Positions 1 through 8,219 of a DNA stretch of 64,000 nt are shown in pieces. The stretch is taken from NCBI GenBank assembly GCA_035295225.1, contig DATGJI010000059.1, positions 40,492 to 104,491 of the forward strand, written 5' to 3'. Below the pieces are notes generated by a model that was given only the letters and a program-made list of their open reading frames with translations, was not told where the DNA came from and did not search any database. How positions within the stretch are numbered: position 1 is the stretch's first letter; each line of letters starts with the position of its first letter. Position numbers and translations under genes: made by a program. This DNA is from Candidatus Eremiobacteraceae bacterium (GTDB lineage: Bacteria; Vulcanimicrobiota; Vulcanimicrobiia; Eremiobacterales; Eremiobacteraceae).

Positions 1-723
1 CGCGCATAAGATCGAGTCGCATTCGTGCCGGTACGTCTCCTTCGTCTTCTTGTTGACCACGGTGACCGCTTCGACGGAGCCGTCGCCGTGCACGGCTTCG
101 ATCTCAAAATCGGGTTGGCGGATCAACGCTTTCGACGCACGCAAACGGTCGACCGTGGCCGCGTGCGCGCGGAATGCCGAACGGTGGACCACAGTTACAC
201 TCGCCGAGCGCGGCTCGAGCGCGAGCGCGTAATCCACTGCGGAATCACCGCCTCCGACGATCACCACGTTCTTGCCGGCGAATTCGTCGAACGATCGCGC
301 ATAGTAATAGAGACCGCGTCCTTCGAATCCGGCGGCGCTCGGTGCCGCGAGCTTGCGCGGGGAGAACGCGCCGATACCGGTCGTCAAAACCACCGCCTTT
401 GTGAAATGACGGCTTTTGTCGGTCGTGATGGTGAGGATATCGTTCTCGCCGCGCTCGATGTTCAGCACCCGTTCTTCGAGGCACTTCGCGTGCGGCCACT
501 GGAACGCTTGATCGACGCAGCCCTTCACGAGATCCTGTGCGATGATCGCCGGAAAACCCGGCATGTCGTAGATGTATTTCTCGGGATACAAAGCGTAGAG
601 CTGGCCGCCAAGTTCGGGCAGCACGTCGATGACCTTCGCCCTCGCGCCGCGCATGCCGGCATAGAAGAGCGCGAAGAGCCCGCTCGGTCCGCCGCCGATT
701 ACCGTGATGTCGAAAACGTCCAT
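1..723 (-). CDS. Ferredoxin/flavodoxin--NADP+ reductase, type 2 (partial)
   Basis: The gene reads leftward from an ATG at 723 and runs off the left edge, leaving 241 N-terminal residues. The protein opens with an FAD-binding GGGPSG motif (residues 10-15) and has a second nucleotide-binding motif, GGGDSAVD, about residue 155-162. The architecture is that of thioredoxin reductase, but where TrxR carries CxxC just before the second motif this protein has YARS. That marks the YumC/FNR2 group, which moves electrons between NADPH and ferredoxin or flavodoxin and lacks a redox disulfide. It is divergent from the DoxX gene. The family call is firm; the physiological partner is not visible here. Confidence 0.88.
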   Translation of the reverse strand, partial: MDVFDITVIGGGPSGLFALFYAGMRGARAKVIDVLPELGGQLYALYPEKYIYDMPGFPAIIAQDLVKGCVDQAFQWPHAKCLEERVLNIERGENDILTITTDKSRHFTKAVVLTTGIGAFSPRKLAAPSAAGFEGRGLYYYARSFDEFAGKNVVIVGGGDSAVDYALALEPRSASVTVVHRSAFRAHAATVDRLRASKALIRQPDFEIEAVHGDGSVEAVTVVNKKTKETYRHECDSILCA

Positions 724-797
724 GCTACCGTGCATTGGACGCCGGCCTCTCGTTTCTTCCCGTGGCGCGCAACAGGTGGCGATGCGGCGCCGGACGT

Positions 798-1289
798 ATG
801 GCTAGCGCTATGGCTGATTTCAAGAACTGCGGCGCATGGCTCGCCGTTTTTCGCATTCTGACCGGCGGGATCTGGCTGGACCACGCATACGGAAAGCTCA
901 CCGACCCGCAGTGGGCCGCACCGAACGGCACGTGTTTTCAGATTCTCACGGGGATGTCCAACGGCACGTCCGGGATCTATCACGATTTCGTCACTGGAGT
1001 CGCGCTGCCGAACATCGGTCTGTTCGCAAATCTCGTCATGTGGGGCGAGACGCTTGTCGGCATATCGCTCGTTCTCGGATTCCTTTCGCGGCTCGGCGGC
1101 CTCGCCGGATTCCTGCTCGTGCTGCAATATTTCGCGGCGAAAGGCGCCTATGCACATATCGATGCGTACGCCGGATTGGAGACGACGACCGCGATTCTGA
1201 CGGTGATCAATCTCGTTCTTCCGACGGGCACCGTCTTTGGAATTGACGCGCTGTTCGGTCGCCGAAAAGGGGGCCGCGGCCCCGGCTGA
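798..1289 (+). CDS. DoxX family membrane protein
   Basis: A 163-residue protein with about four hydrophobic segments, the pattern of DoxX/DoxD small membrane proteins (related to the thiosulfate:quinone oxidoreductase small subunit). The N-terminal region (FRILTGGIWLDHAYGKL) is the typical first helix and loop. A longer reading starting at a TTG at 735 is open, but its extra residues are arginine-rich and the ATG at 798, or the one at 810, is more natural. The gene is divergent from the ferredoxin-NADP reductase. A perfect GC palindrome (GGGGCCGCGGCCCC) lies just before the stop. The substrate cannot be told from sequence. Confidence 0.75.
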   Translation: MASAMADFKNCGAWLAVFRILTGGIWLDHAYGKLTDPQWAAPNGTCFQILTGMSNGTSGIYHDFVTGVALPNIGLFANLVMWGETLVGISLVLGFLSRLGGLAGFLLVLQYFAAKGAYAHIDAYAGLETTTAILTVINLVLPTGTVFGIDALFGRRKGGRGPG

Positions 1290-1384
1290 GAGGGACCGGC
1301 GGGCACTGATAAGGCTAGGGCAGGCGAATCGGCTCGCCGAAGCCACGGTGCCGGAACCGCGGACATTGCTGTCGGAGGATTTCC

Positions 1385-2287
1385 ATGCTGACCAAGGTCA
1401 CTCGCCCGTCACTCGACGATCTCGGCCTGTCGCCCGGTAAACGCGCGCGTCTGCACCGCATGATGTACGAATATGGCCCCGCCAACGGCACGCTGCTGCT
1501 GTTGCCGATCGATCAAGGCCTCGAACACGGCCCGGTCGATTTCTTCGACAACCCGGACAGCATCGATCCCGACTTCCAGTACGATCTCGCTCTCGACGGC
1601 AACTATTCGGGCATCGCGCTGCACTACGGCCTGGCCAATAAGTATTTCGCCAAATATGCCGGCAAGATTCCGCTCGTGCTCAAGATCAATGGGAAGACCA
1701 ACATCCCAAGCGACGACGATCCGTTCTCGCCGCTGACCGCGACGGTTGAAGACGCGGTTCGCCTCGGTGCTGATGCGGTCGGCTACACGCTCTACGTCGG
1801 GTCGCCGTCGCAAGGCGAGGACATCGCGCAATTGACGGACGTTCGCGACGAATGCGACCGCTACGGCATGCCGCTCATCGTGTGGGCGTACCCGCGGGGC
1901 GCCGCGATCAAAACGAAAGGCGGTCAGGACTCGCTCTACGCCGTGGACTATGCGGCGCGCGTGGCATGCGAACTCGGCGCCGACGTCGTCAAGCTCAACG
2001 TGCCGAAGGTCGAACCCAACGACAAACAGCCGAAGCCTTACGGTACCATGGCGATCGGCGAAGAAGAGGCGCTGCGCAAGGTCGTGAGATCGGCCGGCCG
2101 CACGCTCGTCCTCATCTCCGGGGGAAGCAAGATCTCGGACGACGATCTCGTGCACAAAGCGCGGCTTGCGATGGAGGCCGGCGTGACCGGCTTGATATTC
2201 GGCCGGAATATGTGGCAGCGCAAGCATGACGGCGCGCTCGCGATCACGGGTCGCATCCACGAGATGCTCAAAGGCTACTCCGGCTGA
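1385..2287 (+). CDS. Class I fructose-bisphosphate aldolase (DhnA/FbaB type)
   Basis: A 300-residue cytoplasmic enzyme of the archaeal/FbaB-type class I aldolase family, which cleaves fructose-1,6-bisphosphate through a Schiff base. The N-terminal PIDQGLEHGP (41-50) is the family phosphate/substrate signature. The presumed Schiff-base lysine is Lys203 in ADVVKLNVP. A phosphate-binding ISGGSK sits near residue 245 and GLIFGRNMWQR near 274. A GGAGG Shine-Dalgarno precedes the ATG. The gene is monocistronic here and convergent with the yciI end of the leftward operon. Confidence in the family is high; a role in gluconeogenesis or glycolysis is inferred. Confidence 0.92.
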   Translation: MLTKVTRPSLDDLGLSPGKRARLHRMMYEYGPANGTLLLLPIDQGLEHGPVDFFDNPDSIDPDFQYDLALDGNYSGIALHYGLANKYFAKYAGKIPLVLKINGKTNIPSDDDPFSPLTATVEDAVRLGADAVGYTLYVGSPSQGEDIAQLTDVRDECDRYGMPLIVWAYPRGAAIKTKGGQDSLYAVDYAARVACELGADVVKLNVPKVEPNDKQPKPYGTMAIGEEEALRKVVRSAGRTLVLISGGSKISDDDLVHKARLAMEAGVTGLIFGRNMWQRKHDGALAITGRIHEMLKGYSG

Positions 2288-2291
2288 CGCA

Positions 2292-2564
2292 TCACCGGTC
2301 GCTCGCGTCGAGCGACGAGTTGAACCCGCGCACCGTGAACCGCAACTTGGCGTCGCGGTTGTAAGGATCGTCGCGTATAAAGGCCTTCGCGGCTTCGTCG
2401 TCGGCAGCGTGCAGGACGTAGAATCCGCCCTTTCCATCCACGAACGGACCAGATTCGGAGACGCGTCCTTCGGCGCGCGCGGCCGCCAAAAAGGCGCGGT
2501 GCGCATCCACGGTTCGTGCCCGAGCTTCCATGTCCGTATAGTCGATGGTGACGAGAAATCGCAT
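2292..2564 (-). CDS. YciI family protein
   Basis: A 90-residue protein with the YCII ferredoxin-like fold pattern. It has the early AHRAFLAAARAEGRV segment, the SGPFVDGKGGFYVL strand-turn region and a DDPY motif near residue 66; the histidine and aspartate are the conserved pair of the family. It is the last gene of the leftward run that begins with the superoxide dismutase and follows the Nudix gene by 10 bases. Family members are small dimeric proteins of mostly unknown substrate, so no reaction is assigned. Confidence 0.85.
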   Translation of the reverse strand: MRFLVTIDYTDMEARARTVDAHRAFLAAARAEGRVSESGPFVDGKGGFYVLHAADDEAAKAFIRDDPYNRDAKLRFTVRGFNSSLDASDR

Positions 2565-2574
2565 TGAGTCCGCG

Positions 2575-3186
2575 TCAGCCTTTCATGGCGTCAAGCAGCA
2601 GTTCGAGCGCGCGCAGCGAGGCCCCCCAGATGCGGCCGCCTTCGACCGGATACGCATCCACCTCGCGTTCTGCACCGCGGATGGTAACCATCTCCTTGAA
2701 TCGCGACGAACGGAAGTTGTCGTCGAGTTGAAGGATGATCACGCGCGCGACTTCACGTTTATCCGCTTTGAGCTCCGGTACCACGGGCATATATCCTACC
2801 ACGGGCGTGATGACGAAGTTCGAGCCGCGCGTGCGCACGTCATCGAGCATTCCGAGGATCGCGACGTCGTGCGCGCATATGCCGAGCTCTTCTTCTGCTT
2901 CGCGCAGCGCTGCCGCTACCGTATCTGCGTCGCCCGGCTCGATCGATCCGCCTGGGAAGCAGATCTCGCCTTTGTGGTCTGCGACTTGCAGCGTTCGTTC
3001 GAACACGACAGTCCGCAACGCTTCGTCGCCGCCGATGAGCAGGATGAGAACAGCCGCGCGCCTTGGCGGATTGCCCCCAGCTTCGATCGCGGCGCTGGGG
3101 CGAGCGCGCGCCTGCAGAAGGGCACGCAAGGCGGCTATGCGGTCAGGCAGCACGCGGCCGGGGTCAGTTGCGTGAGAAGCGTACAT
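2575..3186 (-). CDS. NUDIX hydrolase, CoA pyrophosphatase (NudL-like)
   Basis: A 203-residue Nudix protein. The Nudix box reads FPGGSIEPGDADTVAAALRE then AEEELGI, with the PGDAD insertion characteristic of the NudL/CoA-diphosphatase subgroup (UPF0035). The upstream VLILLIGGDEALRTVVFERT strand resembles the NudL signature, which includes an LLT-type strand and R-x-x-x-x-H. The expected reaction is hydrolysis of CoA or related nucleotides to 4'-phosphopantetheine and 3',5'-ADP. The start overlaps the end of the Lon-domain gene by 23 bases, which suggests translational coupling. The subgroup call rests on the box alone. Confidence 0.85.
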   Translation of the reverse strand: MYASHATDPGRVLPDRIAALRALLQARARPSAAIEAGGNPPRRAAVLILLIGGDEALRTVVFERTLQVADHKGEICFPGGSIEPGDADTVAAALREAEEELGICAHDVAILGMLDDVRTRGSNFVITPVVGYMPVVPELKADKREVARVIILQLDDNFRSSRFKEMVTIRGAEREVDAYPVEGGRIWGASLRALELLLDAMKG

Positions 3187-3841
3187 CGAACGGTGCCGGC
3201 ACCGCGTGCATCGGATCGGTCCGCCTGCGTTCGTTCACCGTCTCCAGCCGCTCCGTCTCGGCGGCGAGCGTCGCAAGCTCGTCAGACAGACGGACGGTCG
3301 CTGAATCGGCTTCTAAGAGCCGCTGTTTGACGGCTGGTTCGACATGCATCGCGTCCGCGATGAGATAGGACGACGCGGCGCTGTCTTGCGGCAGTTCGAG
3401 CGAATCGAGCAAAGGGTCGGTCGTTGAAAGCAGCGCGCGCAGGTAGGCTTTGAACTGCTCCTCGACGCGATTGCGCAGATCGACTGCCGCGCCCGCGTCG
3501 CCGACCGGTTCCTCCAAGTATTCCACGACGGCCTCGATGTAGGGCTCGCGTTGCAGCAAGCGTTCTACGCGAAAACGGCGCGTGCCGCGCGTGACGATGA
3601 ACAGCCGGCCGCCTTCGAGGTGTGAAACTTCGCAGATCTCCGCGGCCGTGCCGACGTGGACCGGATCGAGATCGGGACCCGTTTCGCGGCCCGCGCGCTC
3701 GAGCACGACGCCGAACGAACCACCTCCGGCGATGCATTCGCCGATCATGGTCTTGTAGCGTTCTTCGAATATGTGGAGGCGGAGGGTTGCGCCCGGCACG
3801 AGCACGGTGCTGAGCGGGAACATCGCCAACGCCGAAGGCAC
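3164..3841 (-). CDS. LON N-terminal (PUA-like) substrate-binding domain protein
   Basis: A 225-residue stand-alone Lon N-terminal domain protein. It opens with MFPLSTVLVPGATLRLHIFEERYKTM, the hallmark of the family (FPL..VLFPG..LPLHIFEPRY). There is no AAA ATPase or Ser-Lys protease domain, so it is not Lon itself. Stand-alone copies are common in actinobacteria and other lineages; their role is unproven. It lies between iscX and the Nudix gene in the leftward operon. Confidence 0.88.
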   Translation of the reverse strand: MPSALAMFPLSTVLVPGATLRLHIFEERYKTMIGECIAGGGSFGVVLERAGRETGPDLDPVHVGTAAEICEVSHLEGGRLFIVTRGTRRFRVERLLQREPYIEAVVEYLEEPVGDAGAAVDLRNRVEEQFKAYLRALLSTTDPLLDSLELPQDSAASSYLIADAMHVEPAVKQRLLEADSATVRLSDELATLAAETERLETVNERRRTDPMHAVPAPFDVRFSRN

Positions 3842-3859
3842 GACGGCTCGGCTAATCAG

Positions 3860-4069
3860 TCAGGCGTTGCGCGCGAACGCGTCTTCCCACGCCTGTGCGA
3901 TGCGCTCGAGCGTGCCCTCGTCGACCCGTTCGGGGTCGTCTTCGAAATCGTCGAGCTCCGTCACCATGCGCAGCAGTTCGGGCAACTCGATATGACCGGG
4001 ATCTTCGTCCGGGTGAGCCTGCGCGAGCTCGAAGCCGATGTCGTCGACGTCCTGCCATGTGAGGCCCAT
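3860..4069 (-). CDS. iscX: IscX-like Fe-S assembly/iron-binding protein
   Basis: A 69-residue acidic protein that aligns end to end with E. coli IscX (YfhJ). It begins MGLTWQDVDDIGFELAQAHP (E. coli: [20 protein letters not shown]) and has the central ELDDFEDDP stretch matching E. coli LEDFDDDP and a terminal W-x-D-A. IscX binds iron and the cysteine desulfurase IscS and modulates Fe-S assembly. Its usual neighbours (iscS, iscU, hscAB, fdx) are absent; it lies between fabI and a Lon-domain gene. Family assignment is strong despite its shortness; function here is inferred. Confidence 0.87.
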   Translation of the reverse strand: MGLTWQDVDDIGFELAQAHPDEDPGHIELPELLRMVTELDDFEDDPERVDEGTLERIAQAWEDAFARNA

Positions 4070-4153
4070 GACCCGTACCTCCCTTCGATTTTTTAGCGGA
4101 CCCGTAAGTTGGGCATCGCTGGCTAGCGGACCTTGTGGAACGGAGCGAAAAAG

Positions 4154-4942
4154 TTACGTCATTCCCATGATATTATAACCGGCGTCGACGTAGAGCACGT
4201 GACCTGTGATCGCGCTCGAAAGGTCGCTCGCGAGGAAGACCGCTGCGTTGCCGACATCGGTCTGCGTGACGTTTCTGCGCAGCGGTGACTTCGCCGCCAC
4301 TTCGCCGAGGATGTTCGAGAAGCCGCCGACGGCGCGGGCCGACGCGGTTTTGATGGGGCCTGCCGAAATCGCATTCACGCGAACGCCCGATTCGCCTAAG
4401 TCGGCGGCGAGGTAGCGTACGCACGCTTCGAGCGCGGCCTTGGCGACGCCCATCACATTGTAGCTCGGAACGGCACGCACCGAGCCGAGGTATGTCATCG
4501 CCATCACCGATGCCTGATCTGCGAAGACCGAACGCAGTTCGCGGCACATCGCGACGAGCGAGTACGCACTGACGTCGAGCGCGAGCGCGTACCCATCACG
4601 CGATGTGGCGTAGAACTTACCGGTCAGTTCCTCTTTGCGGGCGAACGCGATGCTGTGCAAGAGCGCATCGAGCTTCACGCCGCGTTCCTCGAGGAGCGCG
4701 CGGAGCGCGGCGATGCTCGCATCCTGTCCGACGTCGCACGGAGCGACGAGCGCGTTGTCCAGTTCGGCGCCGAGTTTTTCGACCTCGGGCTTCGTTCTTT
4801 CGCCCTCATAAGTGAGCACGAGCGATGCGCCGTTGCGCGCAAGCGTTTGAGCGCACGCGTATGCGATGCTCCAACGGTTTGCCACGCCGGAGACCAGCGC
4901 GGTCTTACCCGCCAGGAGGGGCTGAGACGGCGCCTCCGTCAC
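4154..4942 (-). CDS. fabI: Enoyl-[acyl-carrier-protein] reductase [NADH]
   Basis: A 262-residue short-chain dehydrogenase of the FabI type, which reduces trans-2-enoyl-ACP in the last step of fatty-acid elongation. The start was set at the GTG whose last base overlaps the sod stop (GTGA), because the upstream in-frame extension is only the antisense of sod. Visible signatures are [11 protein letters not shown] (NADH-binding loop), SIAFA, and the catalytic block [20 protein letters not shown] with both tyrosines and the lysine of the Y-x6-Y-x6-K pattern. [14 protein letters not shown] follows, as in E. coli FabI. It is the second gene of the leftward operon. Confidence 0.95.
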   Translation of the reverse strand: MTEAPSQPLLAGKTALVSGVANRWSIAYACAQTLARNGASLVLTYEGERTKPEVEKLGAELDNALVAPCDVGQDASIAALRALLEERGVKLDALLHSIAFARKEELTGKFYATSRDGYALALDVSAYSLVAMCRELRSVFADQASVMAMTYLGSVRAVPSYNVMGVAKAALEACVRYLAADLGESGVRVNAISAGPIKTASARAVGGFSNILGEVAAKSPLRRNVTQTDVGNAAVFLASDLSSAITGHVLYVDAGYNIMGMT

Positions 4943-5544
4943 GCTTCGAACCGCTGGCCCACGACGTCCCAGTCCACGACGTTCCACCACGCCGCGAGGT
5001 AGTCGGCCCGGCGGTTCTGATGTTTCAGATAGTAGGCGTGTTCCCACACGTCGTTGCCAAGCACGATGTGCGCGCCCTGCGAGAGCGGATTGTCCTGGTT
5101 CGGCGTCGTGACGATTTTCAACCCGCGGTCGCTGCCGCGGACGAGCCAGACCCAGCCGCTGCCGAACTGCTTGACGCCGGCTTCGTTGAATTGCTTCTTG
5201 AACGATTCTACGTCGCCAAATGCTTTGGTGATCGCGTCGGCGATCGCGCCTTTGGGCGCTCCGCCGCCGCCCGGCTTCATCAGTTTCCAAAACATCGAAT
5301 GGTTCACGTGTCCGCCGCCGTTGTTGCGGACCGCAGTGCGGATATCTTCCGGGATGCTGTCCAGCGATTTCAGCAGATTCTCTGCCGAACGGCCTGCGAG
5401 GTCCGGATGTTTTTCGAGCGCCGCGTTCAGGTTGGTGACGTAAGCGCCGTGATGCTTGTCGTGGTGGATGGTCATCGTCTCTTTGTCGATGTGCGGTTCC
5501 AGCGCGTCGTAAGCATAGGGCAGCGGCGGCAGTTCAAATGGCAT
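4939..5544 (-). CDS. Superoxide dismutase, Fe/Mn family
   Basis: A 201-residue cytoplasmic Fe/Mn superoxide dismutase that dismutes superoxide to oxygen and hydrogen peroxide. The metal ligands are visible: His in [11 protein letters not shown], His in [10 protein letters not shown], and Asp and His in [10 protein letters not shown]. The [11 protein letters not shown] context resembles manganese or cambialistic enzymes more than E. coli SodB, but metal use cannot be settled by reading. It heads the leftward run sod-fabI-iscX-lonN-nudL-yciI, and its last codons overlap the fabI start. It is divergent from moaDE. Confidence 0.95.
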   Translation of the reverse strand: MPFELPPLPYAYDALEPHIDKETMTIHHDKHHGAYVTNLNAALEKHPDLAGRSAENLLKSLDSIPEDIRTAVRNNGGGHVNHSMFWKLMKPGGGGAPKGAIADAITKAFGDVESFKKQFNEAGVKQFGSGWVWLVRGSDRGLKIVTTPNQDNPLSQGAHIVLGNDVWEHAYYLKHQNRRADYLAAWWNVVDWDVVGQRFEA

Positions 5545-5682
5545 TTCTTCTCTCCATATCCGGTTTTGTTCGTGCCTATCGGTTTTGCAAAGGCATCTGG
5601 GTTTGGCCGCCGACCGCTCGGTGTCCTAGCCGGACAAGCGATACGGGACTCTTCCCACGTATCGTTGTACCCATCATTCGCA

Positions 5683-5934
5683 ATGCCGCTGCACATCATC
5701 GTTCGACTTTTCGCTTCGCACCGAGAAGCCGCGGGCACCGGATCGGTAGAGGTTCGGCTCGAACAAGGAGCGACCGCGGCCGACGCGTTCGCGCGCGCCC
5801 GCGATGTCCACCCCGAGCTGCCCGCAGATACGAATAATGTCGCCTTTGCGGTCAACCGCGAGTTCGCGAGACCCGACACGCAGCTCGCCGAGGGTGATGA
5901 GGTTGCTGTCCTGCCGCCGGTCGCCGGCGGATGA
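5683..5934 (+). CDS. moaD: Molybdopterin synthase sulfur-carrier subunit (MoaD)
   Basis: An 83-residue ubiquitin-fold protein ending in the essential double glycine (PPVAGG), which is adenylated and thiocarboxylated to donate sulfur to the molybdopterin precursor. The start at the ATG 5683 gives the normal MoaD length; upstream in-frame sequence is antisense to sod. The stop overlaps the moaE start (ATGA), so the two subunits are translationally coupled. No other molybdenum cofactor gene lies in the window. Confidence 0.93.
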   Translation: MPLHIIVRLFASHREAAGTGSVEVRLEQGATAADAFARARDVHPELPADTNNVAFAVNREFARPDTQLAEGDEVAVLPPVAGG

Positions 5935-6350
5935 GCGCTCGCATCCTGATTTCGTCTGCCGTCCTCGACGAGCAGTCCGCGGTGAACGCGCTATCGCACG
6001 ATGGCGCCGGGGCCACCGTGACGTTCGTCGGCCGCGTTCGCGGCGATTCGCGCGGAAGATCCGTCGAAAAGCTCGAGTACGACGCGTATCCCGAAATGGC
6101 GGAAATCGTATTCGAGCGCATCGCGCGGGAGATTCGCGCGAAGTTCGATATCGTGGACATCGCGATCCATCACCGCGTCGGCGCGCTCGCGGTCGGTGAG
6201 ATCAGTGTGGTCATCGCGGTCTCGGCCGCGCATCGTCCGGCGGCATTTGACGCATGCCGCGACGCGATCGACACCTTGAAGCGCATCGCGCCGATCTGGA
6301 AAAAAGAATTCGCAGCTGACGGTGCGACCTGGGTCGAAGACCGGCCATGA
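5931..6350 (+). CDS. moaE: Molybdopterin synthase catalytic subunit (MoaE)
   Basis: A 139-residue MoaE. It shows the GATVTFVGRVRGDSRGRSV segment, the EYDAYPEMAE motif (the usual LEYEAY..MA), the HRVGALAVGEISVVIAVSAAHR strand region, and the catalytic lysines in PIWKKEF. With MoaD it converts cyclic pyranopterin monophosphate to molybdopterin. The gene overlaps moaD by four bases and ends four bases before the convergent suppressor-of-fused gene. Confidence 0.95.
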   Translation: MSARILISSAVLDEQSAVNALSHDGAGATVTFVGRVRGDSRGRSVEKLEYDAYPEMAEIVFERIAREIRAKFDIVDIAIHHRVGALAVGEISVVIAVSAAHRPAAFDACRDAIDTLKRIAPIWKKEFAADGATWVEDRP

Positions 6351-6354
6351 ACGG

Positions 6355-7041
6355 TCACACGACCGGCCGGCGGTGAAGATCCGCCAAATCCACGCCCTTG
6401 ACGAACAGCAAGCGCTGTAGGGCTTCCGCACCGGCGCGCTCCCGCAGATCCGCCTCGCTTGGAAAAAGCGGCACGACCCACAGGAAGCGCACGTGAAGCG
6501 CATCGGCGCGCATATATTCGAAAGCATCGCCTTCAAAAACGGCGGGGACGACCGCAAGCGCCTTCATGCCGAGCGTGTCGGGAACTTCCTGGCCCAGTCT
6601 CACGATCGACCATTCATCCAATCGTGTGCCGTTGCCGCAAGCGTGGGTCGCGCACACCGCGGTCAAGTCGAAGAGAACCTCGCACGGTTCGCGCGTCACA
6701 GCGAAAAACTGTTCGGCGTGCGCGTGCCCGTCGACGATAAGCGTCGCCATGCCCGGATGCGCGTGAATGCTTGCGTATGTGAACACTTCGCGCGATTCGT
6801 TCGGCGGATGGCGATTGACGTTCGCCCAGCATGCTGCGCCGGGGAAGAAGCGATGGGCCGAGTCGTCGGGTGGGCCAAAACGGCGCGCGTAGTGATCGAC
6901 GATGAGCGCTGCGATCCGCTCGGAGTCGAAGAGCTGCCCGCTTGCGATCTCTTCTGATTCCTTAGCCGGCCGGTACGGTGAAGCCGAGCAAATTCGGGAT
7001 GAGCGTGCCGATCGCGTATCCGAGAAGTGCGGCGCTCGCAC
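6355..7041 (-). CDS. Suppressor-of-fused (SUFU) domain protein
   Basis: The C-terminal block (residues about 180-228, RFLWVVPLFPSEADLRERAG then LLFVKGVDLADLHRRPVV) matches the bacterial SUFU-like family pattern of a hydrophobic strand, an E-x-x-L-R helix and a final D-x-x-R-P-V. The middle has the expected alternation of strands, including EVFTYASIHAHPGMA. The GTG at 7041 is the only standard start before the conserved part and gives an 80-base overlap with the VIT1 gene; the true start may be downstream at a non-standard codon. Function is unknown; some family members are immunity-like or adaptor proteins. Confidence 0.65.
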   Translation of the reverse strand: MRAPHFSDTRSARSSRICSASPYRPAKESEEIASGQLFDSERIAALIVDHYARRFGPPDDSAHRFFPGAACWANVNRHPPNESREVFTYASIHAHPGMATLIVDGHAHAEQFFAVTREPCEVLFDLTAVCATHACGNGTRLDEWSIVRLGQEVPDTLGMKALAVVPAVFEGDAFEYMRADALHVRFLWVVPLFPSEADLRERAGAEALQRLLFVKGVDLADLHRRPVV

Positions 7042-8173
7042 CGATCGCGAACGCTTCTACACCGGAACGCCATGGATTGGTCGCTGCCGCGTGTGCCTTT
7101 ACGACGCCGATACCGAAGAGCGCGGCAGCTGCCGCGAGTATCGACGCGGTGAGCGCCGCCATACCGTGCATGAACGTGTACGGCACGATCGGCACGGCCG
7201 CGCCGACCAGGAACGAAGGCGCCATCACCATCGCGTCCTTTAGCGCGTCACCGGACGAATCCAAATGTAGACCAAGCTCTTCGTGCGCCATGACCGCGAG
7301 CATCTTCTTCGGGTCTTTAGCGACTTCCAATGCCGCGTCGCGCGCTCGGGTCGCGCTCATGCCCTGCTGTTTGTAAATCTCGACAAGCTCGGCAAGCTCT
7401 TCGGCGGGGTGCTCTCGGATCTCGCGCCGCTCTGCGTCGAGTTCAGAGACCGCCACGTCATGCTCCGCCTTCGACGATAGGTAGGAACCAGCCGTCATCG
7501 CTACCATGCCCGCGAATGCGGACGCGACGCCCGCCAACAAGATCACGCTGTTGTTCTGCGCCGCGCCGAAAAACGACGAGACGACGCCGACGGTCGTCAA
7601 GATGCCGTCTTGCGCGCCGAAGACAAGCTCGCGAATCCGCGACCGCGCCGCAATGCGTTCGCGCTCGCCGCTGATCTCGGCCGGACCGTGCGCCCCCTGC
7701 GTCGGCGCCGGCCGAGAGACGATTTTCTGTGCGATTGCGGCGGCGCTCGGTGAATCGTGCGCCGCGGGAGCTTCCTGTCTGCCGGTCTGCAGCGCGCTCA
7801 AGGCGTCCGAGAAGAGGCGGACGTGATGCTCCTCGCGTGCGAGCGCGAGTTGGAACACACGCACTGCGTCTGGTCGATCGTCGGCCTCTGCCTCGCGGAT
7901 ATAACGCGGGTACGTCTCGCGGCTTTCGACCGCTTCTTCTTCGACGACTCTGTGAAGATTCTCGGAACTGGACTTCACCGCGCCGAGGGCCGCGAGAGCC
8001 GCCATCGCGTGCACGACCTCAGAACCCGCGGCCTCCATGAACACTTCTGCGACTTCAGGATGGCCTTCGCGCATCGCTTGCATCGCGTACGCTTCGTAGA
8101 GGCGGTGGGCCTTCGACTCGTCGACGAACGCCATCCACAGGTTGAGCTCTGTCTTGCTGACGGATGTCTTCAT
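6962..8173 (-). CDS. Ferritin-like/VIT1 fusion iron transporter (MbfA-like)
   Basis: A 403-residue fusion. Residues 1 to about 140 are a rubrerythrin/ferritin-like four-helix domain with iron-ligand patterns (FVDESKAHRLYEAYA; EAAGSEVVHAM with E-x-x-H; LAREEHHVRLF with E-x-x-H). Residues about 175-403 are a VIT1/CCC1 transporter domain with GAQDGILTTVGVVSSFFGAA, GMVAMTAGSYLSSKAEHDV and five hydrophobic segments. The architecture matches the membrane-bound ferritin MbfA of alphaproteobacteria, which exports iron and protects against peroxide stress. Export is inferred from that family. The gene is divergent from the CPBP protease. Confidence 0.88.
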   Translation of the reverse strand: MKTSVSKTELNLWMAFVDESKAHRLYEAYAMQAMREGHPEVAEVFMEAAGSEVVHAMAALAALGAVKSSSENLHRVVEEEAVESRETYPRYIREAEADDRPDAVRVFQLALAREEHHVRLFSDALSALQTGRQEAPAAHDSPSAAAIAQKIVSRPAPTQGAHGPAEISGERERIAARSRIRELVFGAQDGILTTVGVVSSFFGAAQNNSVILLAGVASAFAGMVAMTAGSYLSSKAEHDVAVSELDAERREIREHPAEELAELVEIYKQQGMSATRARDAALEVAKDPKKMLAVMAHEELGLHLDSSGDALKDAMVMAPSFLVGAAVPIVPYTFMHGMAALTASILAAAAALFGIGVVKAHAAATNPWRSGVEAFAIGASAALLGYAIGTLIPNLLGFTVPAG

Positions 8174-8219
8174 GCGCGCGACTCATTCTTGAGTTCGGTC
8201 CCCCACTCATCCCGCGTGT

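Noticed and set aside
1271..1284. Perfect GC palindrome at the end of the DoxX gene as a terminator
   Set aside because: It lies inside the coding sequence and no T-run follows.
1409..2506. Long antisense open frame across the aldolase gene
   Set aside because: Arginine/alanine/valine-rich composition and full overlap with a clear enzyme gene. It is a GC-skew shadow.
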